Below, piece after piece: positions 52,701-54,985 of a stretch of DNA of 54,985 nucleotides. The position numbers and the translations under genes are program-made. The notes beneath the pieces were generated by a model, which saw nothing but the letters and a program-made list of their open reading frames with translations, ran no database searches and had not been told where the DNA came from. Every line of letters begins with the position of its first letter. Within the stretch, counting starts at the first letter, position 1. Source of the stretch: Candidatus Thorarchaeota archaeon SMTZ1-45 (GTDB lineage: Archaea; Asgardarchaeota; Thorarchaeia; Thorarchaeales; Thorarchaeaceae); the NCBI GenBank assembly GCA_001563335.1, contig LRSL01000033.1, forward strand, positions 1 through 54,985, given 5' to 3'.

Positions 52701-53621
52701 GCTCGCGAAATCCTTCAGATCATGAACTGTGTGTACTGCAAGGTAGGTTCCTTCCAGACTTGGTGTATGAGAATGATGCAGTCCTCCAGCCAATGTCTGT
52801 CCCTCCTTTGATTGGACTGACTGGAAGATATTAGCAAGTGAGGTCTCTCGGAGAGCTGAAGCATAAGCTAGCGTGTTCACAAAGAGTCCCTTCCCGGTCC
52901 CTGTCCACTGAGTAGGGTCTTCTGGACCAAAGAGGAACAAATCGAGAGGCCAGGACTCGTATCGTAATGGCGAGAGGACTGCGGGTGTGGTAGTTCCTGT
53001 GAGATCTATCAACCGTGACCGTTCTGCCTGTATTTCATGCACGGGTAGAATCAAGCCGGTCTCCGTCGTGAGGAGAGAGCCAATTGTGAGGCTCGACGGT
53101 TGAGATAGGAAGACTGCTCCATTGAACTCGGGGGTTGTGTTTAATTGACGCTCAATTGATGCAGTGGTCAAGGGTGGACTGGTCTGTCTGAGCCGATGGA
53201 CAAGCCATGCAGCACGGCCAACCAAAATCGTGGGAAGGTCCGTTCGGACCAGAAGTGTGATGAACTCCTCAGTCACAGCTGACCCATCATTGGAGCCACA
53301 ACTAGGGTCTATGATGAGTGCTTGTGCGTCATTAAGAAGAGTGGGGGCAAGCAGAACTTCTGTCAAATTGTACTGTACATGCAAAATCCCTTTGTCTGTG
53401 AGGAGTGAGGAAAGTGATGAGCTGTGTGAAGGAATTGTAGATCCAGGTAGATCTATGATGACATATATCCCAAGGTCTGTAGCTAAACCAGGGTCTGCGG
53501 CAAGATGCGTTTCCTCATGTTGTGAAACAATGTTTCCTGTCGCTCTTGAGATATCAACAATCGTAAGTCCGCTCATAATCCAAAGTAAGAGTAGTACAAC
53601 AACGAATCCCCGAACCCTCAA
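46734..53621 (-). CDS. Giant anchored surface protein: toroid repeats followed by many Ig-like domains
   Basis: 2295 residues from a TTG at 53621, chosen because a perfect AGGAGG lies eight bases upstream. Residues 1-28 are a signal peptide (FVVVLLLLWIMSGLTIVDI). Residues 45-270 form an alpha/beta domain (DLGIYVIIDLPG, ALIIDPSCGSND) like a GATase-type Rossmann. Residues 290-860 are alpha/alpha-toroid repeats (Q-S-V-E-G-G-F, SGGYGMG, ITRGTASALATM) as in terpenoid-cyclase or complement thioester domains, without a C-G-E-Q thioester. Residues 875-2250 hold about a dozen Ig/MG-like domains (each starting near a G-x-x-x-x-(L/I)-x-(V/I) and containing G-x-(A/T)-x-(L/S)-x-x-x-P). A short C-terminal helix (VAGAPIIALVGLALKRK) anchors it. 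An adhesion or inhibitor role is inference. Confidence 0.9.
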   Translation of the reverse strand: MRVRGFVVVLLLLWIMSGLTIVDISRATGNIVSQHEETHLAADPGLATDLGIYVIIDLPGSTIPSHSSSLSSLLTDKGILHVQYNLTEVLLAPTLLNDAQALIIDPSCGSNDGSAVTEEFITLLVRTDLPTILVGRAAWLVHRLRQTSPPLTTASIERQLNTTPEFNGAVFLSQPSSLTIGSLLTTETGLILPVHEIQAERSRLIDLTGTTTPAVLSPLRYESWPLDLFLFGPEDPTQWTGTGKGLFVNTLAYASALRETSLANIFQSVQSKEGQTLAGGLHHSHTPSLEGTYLAVHTVHDLKDFASFSIWRSDNQALVQNILARLYADFGIEAGFAESVFDSTVTVDTTAMGLWLVTLMGLESQFNSTKLTFYLSSRQSVEGGFSNHMTTTYHVIEALSESGGFGTIDTDSLESWLRSCVVDGDTGSPENWGGVAKNPTNGESHNIYSSQYVVSLLMLGKTHTDPAKLTEWILETSIGDGSFQDTIGADMHITRGTASALATMSVLGTLDLSNRTLGLAWFSANQLPSGGYGMGLASDDIVGKTWAAAEVAICLKKLESITGPIVTGLLSYINAIQSKAGFELMEEVPSLMWSFWLSEVNRLAHTGMVDNELMTYYLQGFEGNTLIQYPGHSNLTILIAPEYDNQQYYLSGVWAQFFGVGLADSNFITLSPSQVSSITFYLSMRQATTGHYKPSVLGTPHMQYTIAAVETLFQLNEMDTIWYRTAIESQVLSSYSSGSWSSVGWDLAPFVGVQSAIDFFCTRLALRLGLVTSIMATEIANVIEARFQYTDLWSLSWDVRTLALLNTSGFLTSLDSIDSDSILSTLRSAFSDAWFNSSTWWQPVFTEGVLDMVSTLGLRPRMNEVEGCTISATIPSSVQLGDTLELTVSITSTQPTHSVFINAFNSWTLFENVAGLDTLSLSVPSDIDAIGPQDISLMVWNWGMSRAFDSKTVDVLGSIEGSLIVHTPVIVRGNPILGTVSWALSGGGDAGMTDVIIRLSNGSFFHDWTSTELSPYDFSIPTNDLSEGPYNLIVTLRRSGCEDLVLWRVVSVLQPEITFLLSSSSLQGGVGNETLIPFTLHLESNGSVIIGEMVSITIWNESLSVVHTDTMLSVNGPKNFIWTPMKRGCYTFNLHFARNGVLMESEFNGTIDVFDQPSIAIQLNGNLLAPSSTTITVSVISSGSQTVSWVSVNTLVSLDGSVILDTIYITGGAGSFTFTLLLDSPGALEIILFLPPQGWLLGATTQTTNVVFGETSLLLSLPGQPIKQGTRLGISVLVMDWQGSPLTGAEVQIAVSWINGTIIHSIVVFTGADGTCSSSHTFNYIGDFRVEASYFSSGLNSSAYDSEIQRVYVTPTMVLMHDPTVNVGNSIEFLLGIRDSLGQYIKGRVLQLSITMSGVIVFQTQVTSMNGLASILWTPLERGLATIVVVHDGSAYYYDNFTDSSISVMEVVSGVLELDSSMVDLLSTLTITYTLESTGNTTGVDIMFQVLGMDLVPVWTKHVLTDELGVASAIYYADDLHGLLKATAAPAENQFMLGGDRQTDVTAMTYAHTLTNLFPKPPSVGQLINVTLFITDDLGLPIDGLRITVKIYNIYDQLILTRTRDTIDGVAIAQFTPTQWGLYSVEISSSGGPSVYDFFEDRNDHEHTVYCPTSLRLVIEDVDIEVGETLQVVAQLLNVYGNPLVGMDVNIAIEGDATQDPVTRVTNASGHVSWEVVIDDQGFLTVWVEFLGLATYLPTMDSKAVHSSYGTSVIIESFNQGDIIAGLIPLNVSVLLVDSGGTPLEGRTIHWAAYNSIIGLVDSGSLIQQGVEPEVVEILLIQGGTYTVIFSFAGSAHYHSSNAAVNVLVLGTSSIVLNGPLVMDRASSENITISVVDELGQLLDLYSIPIEITMTNASGVVPTVSWLNGDSFNLSLLGLAVGDYTLNITVASSTKRIGSVMISQLKVITQSELKIVTSDFPGIVDQEHSVIVCLVDSLNDTMMDMTIWVSLYRPDGVEVYGSIGDRTPINLVNGLAEVSWFPSWTGNYTLLIRYLGNDWRQPTTLSMDILTRRLTILTVNDLEPVDYPMDIEIEVTLSSTLSKLGGAEILLTVLLEENIVLERIMNTNSRGIATSSLQSLLAGTYVVRISYAGTDSLAPCLVEKQLEVRPIVSINLTPLTQPYVNSNCSLDLAVSVLGVDTNWYGLLILSLYDPLDTLLLNHTLSINQHIKLTLYLVLNMEGKFTAKMTVLGLPVVKTAMSELQFTSNPVPISIVLDAGSTPIVAGAPIIALVGLALKRKLGSTIEGLPTEWTGA

Positions 53622-53848
53622 TTCTTGAACCTCCTATGTGTTTCTCCTGTTGAGATAACGTCAATGAAGTCAGCATTGTGGAGGACTGGTTTATAGATCA
53701 CAGAATGAGCTCTTGGGTGCTCAGGCTCGGACTCAGAAAGAGGGTGGGATAGTTGATTCCTGGGAAGAGATGTAGGCATGAAGCTAAAATAAACTGCGGA
53801 ATCTGTCCGAGCCTGAACTTTCGTTTTATGTTCCACTCGCTGGATCAC
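53618..53848 (-). CDS. Small hypothetical ORF coupled to both neighbours
   Basis: 76 residues from GTG 53848. Its start overlaps the stop of the upstream membrane gene (GTGA) and its stop overlaps the giant protein's TTG (TTGA), both by four bases, which is the form expected of translational coupling. The AGGAGG site of the giant gene lies inside it. The sequence (rich in Pro, His, Ser and charged residues) has no signal, helix or known motif. It may be a real coupling ORF or just the untranslated leader of the giant gene. Confidence 0.4.
   Translation of the reverse strand: MIQRVEHKTKVQARTDSAVYFSFMPTSLPRNQLSHPLSESEPEHPRAHSVIYKPVLHNADFIDVISTGETHRRFKN
53630..53635 (-). promoter_or_regulatory. 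Strong ribosome binding site deciding the giant gene's TTG start
   Basis: Minus-strand AGGAGG lies eight bases before TTG 53621. It is the best match to the anti-Shine-Dalgarno sequence in the window and supports the rare TTG start over the internal methionines. Confidence 0.65.
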
Positions 53849-54444
53849 ATTCCCACCCCCATATACATCGTGTAGTAAATGAAACCCATGATGACCATGA
53901 AACCGATGAACTCAATGGTTCCACTCCGGGGTTTGTTCCGTAGAGAAGCCAGAATTAGTGATAAGTCCCCTGATCGAAGTGAGCAATTGAATAGTATCCC
54001 TAGTGCAATCCACCAAAACACAAGAACCCATAATGTTTCGATATAGATCATCACTGGCATTACTATCAGCGTGAAGGCTGTGAACACAGCAGCCACAACA
54101 TTCAGAAAGAGGACCACAAGCACGACGCCAACTCGAGGAGGTTTTTCCACTTTCAGGAAGACATTGATTTCACCATAGGTGGACGAACTTCCAATGTCCT
54201 CAACATCGACTCCAAATACTCTAGCGAGCAGATAGCGTATCCCCATATAAGCAAGGGTTCCTGGAAGGAATATGATAGTGAGAAAGGTCATTAGCTTGTT
54301 GCGTGTCCAGTCCTCGAACTCTCTTTTCTGGCCTGAGAGAAGTAGTAAGCCCCTTAGTATGCTGGCTCCAACAAGGACTATAGGGGTCACACTGAAAGAG
54401 TAGACAAGATTAGCAAGCATCAATATTCCAATGTCTGACTGCAA
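53845..54444 (-). CDS. Unrecognised membrane protein
   Basis: 199 residues from TTG 54444, with ATG 54420 as an alternative. Helices are seen at LANLVYSFSVTPIVLVGASIL, MTFLTIIFLPGTLAYMGIRYL, VVLVVLFLNVVAAVFTAFTLIVM (a long one), LWVLVFWWIALGILFN and FIGFMVIMGFIYYTMYMGVGM, five in all, with a cytoplasmic loop VDVEDIGSSSTYGEINVFLKV between the second and third. No family is recognised. Located in front of the giant surface protein with four-base coupling through the small ORF, it could serve its export or anchoring, but that is inference. Confidence 0.7.
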   Translation of the reverse strand: MQSDIGILMLANLVYSFSVTPIVLVGASILRGLLLLSGQKREFEDWTRNKLMTFLTIIFLPGTLAYMGIRYLLARVFGVDVEDIGSSSTYGEINVFLKVEKPPRVGVVLVVLFLNVVAAVFTAFTLIVMPVMIYIETLWVLVFWWIALGILFNCSLRSGDLSLILASLRNKPRSGTIEFIGFMVIMGFIYYTMYMGVGM

Positions 54445-54752
54445 GATCTCACTTCCTTGCTTCCTCTATGACCGGTGCTGTTATTGTTCCACATCTGTGG
54501 AATGTCGGGTCATTCATGGTATGTATGGAGATGTTGGAATTATTCGTAAACTTTCACTCAAGAACATCTACAGGAGTATAGAAGTATATGAATGAAAAAA
54601 TGGAATTATTGTCACTCCGAAAGGTATATTCAGACTCATAGATTTTATAATTTAAAAAGAAGCGTTATGGTTCCTTTTTTGAGTCCCATTGAGTCCAAAA
54701 GTGCAACAATAATACTTATGCCACACTTGTTTCTGATGTGAGATTCACGGAT
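54445..54752. other. Intergenic region with AT-rich promoter-like elements
   Basis: 308 bases without a gene. The minus strand carries AT-rich TTTTTAAATTATAAAATC near 54643-54660, and GAATATACC at 54623-54631; either could be the TATA box for the membrane protein gene at 54444, with a long leader. No RNA gene or repeat is apparent. Confidence 0.4.
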
Positions 54753-54985
54753 TTACACCCATTGCTCTAGTGTGCTCTGGGTTTTTCCAAACATCTTCCA
54801 TAGGCGAACCATTTCTCGTGTCTTGGCTTCTGCTGTGGCTTTACCAAATGCTGGACTAAGTACTCGCACCAATTTTGTGATGATAGGTGGTTTCAGGGAG
54901 AGTTCTATACCATTCGTAGTCATGTAGGTAGACTCATTGAACACCTCTCGTGCTTGCAGATACTCTTCTCTTTCTGATGGTGTAA
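54753..54985 (-). CDS. C-terminal part of an unidentified protein running off the right edge
   Basis: The minus-strand frame is open from the right edge to the stop at 54753, giving 77 residues of a hydrophilic, helical protein with basic stretches (EEYLQAREVFNESTYMTTNG, KTREMVRLWKMFGKTQSTLE). The start and most of the gene lie outside the window. The mix of residues looks like real protein rather than chance, but no family is recognised and no motif can be used. Confidence 0.5.
   Translation of the reverse strand, partial: TPSEREEYLQAREVFNESTYMTTNGIELSLKPPIITKLVRVLSPAFGKATAEAKTREMVRLWKMFGKTQSTLEQWV

Noticed and set aside
1..54985. rRNA, tRNA, insertion sequences, prophage or integrase genes
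   Set aside because: No cloverleaf, terminal inverted repeat, transposase or integrase was recognised by eye. A covariance-model or profile scan could still find something small.

Overview
The window looks like a contig from an Asgard archaeon, most likely of the Thorarchaeia. This is inferred from gene content, not from a marker gene. The archaeal signs are TATA-type promoter boxes 25-40 bases before many starts, frequent GTG and TTG starts, archaeal-style ArsR and Lrp regulators, a tungsten aldehyde:ferredoxin oxidoreductase and several very large membrane-anchored surface proteins. A tetrahydrofolate one-carbon set (formate-THF ligase, FolD, fused formiminotransferase-cyclodeaminase) and a form IV RuBisCO-like protein also fit that group. 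I saw no rRNA, tRNA, CRISPR array, insertion sequence or phage gene.

Layout. 1-2623: the 3' part of a calcium-repeat surface protein. 2636-5266: a small membrane gene broken by a stop codon, a YhhN/TMEM86 membrane enzyme and a TPR protein. 5351-10077: a threonine-synthase-like enzyme, then on the minus strand a GNAT, a D-Ala-D-Ala-ligase-like ATP-grasp enzyme, a PP-loop ATPase resembling MurL and a membrane protein. 10201-14587: a minus-strand envelope operon (two paralogous membrane proteins, an ArsR-type regulator, a beta-roll surface protein) behind a promoter packed with CAAACG motifs and below an Lrp-like regulator. 14812-19242: PHP phosphoesterase, SCP2-like protein, radical SAM/SPASM enzyme, two paralogous one-helix membrane proteins with a shared C-terminal tail, and a methyltransferase-TPR protein.

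19287-31571 is mainly metabolic: nitronate monooxygenase-like flavoenzyme, iron alcohol dehydrogenase next to aldehyde ferredoxin oxidoreductase, PepD-like dipeptidase, PAP2 phosphatase, an acetoacetate-decarboxylase-like protein with an altered active site, an ABC exporter pair, lipoate ligase and a GHMP kinase. 31568-35686 is the one-carbon operon Fhs-FolD-FTCD, which would feed formate and histidine-derived formimino groups into the THF pool. 35818-46655 holds a serine hydrolase, the RuBisCO-like protein with an Old Yellow Enzyme, an MscS channel, an alpha/alpha-toroid protein, a flavin split-barrel protein, an FGGY kinase, a degraded surface-protein gene and a saccharopine-dehydrogenase-like enzyme. 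46734-54985 is dominated by a 2295-residue surface protein preceded by a small ORF and a membrane protein; a further gene runs off the right edge.

The items most worth follow-up are the radical SAM/twin membrane protein locus, the MurL-like/ATP-grasp pair, the CAAACG operator region, the RuBisCO-like protein, the Arg-for-Lys acetoacetate-decarboxylase homologue, and the toroid-first giant surface protein.
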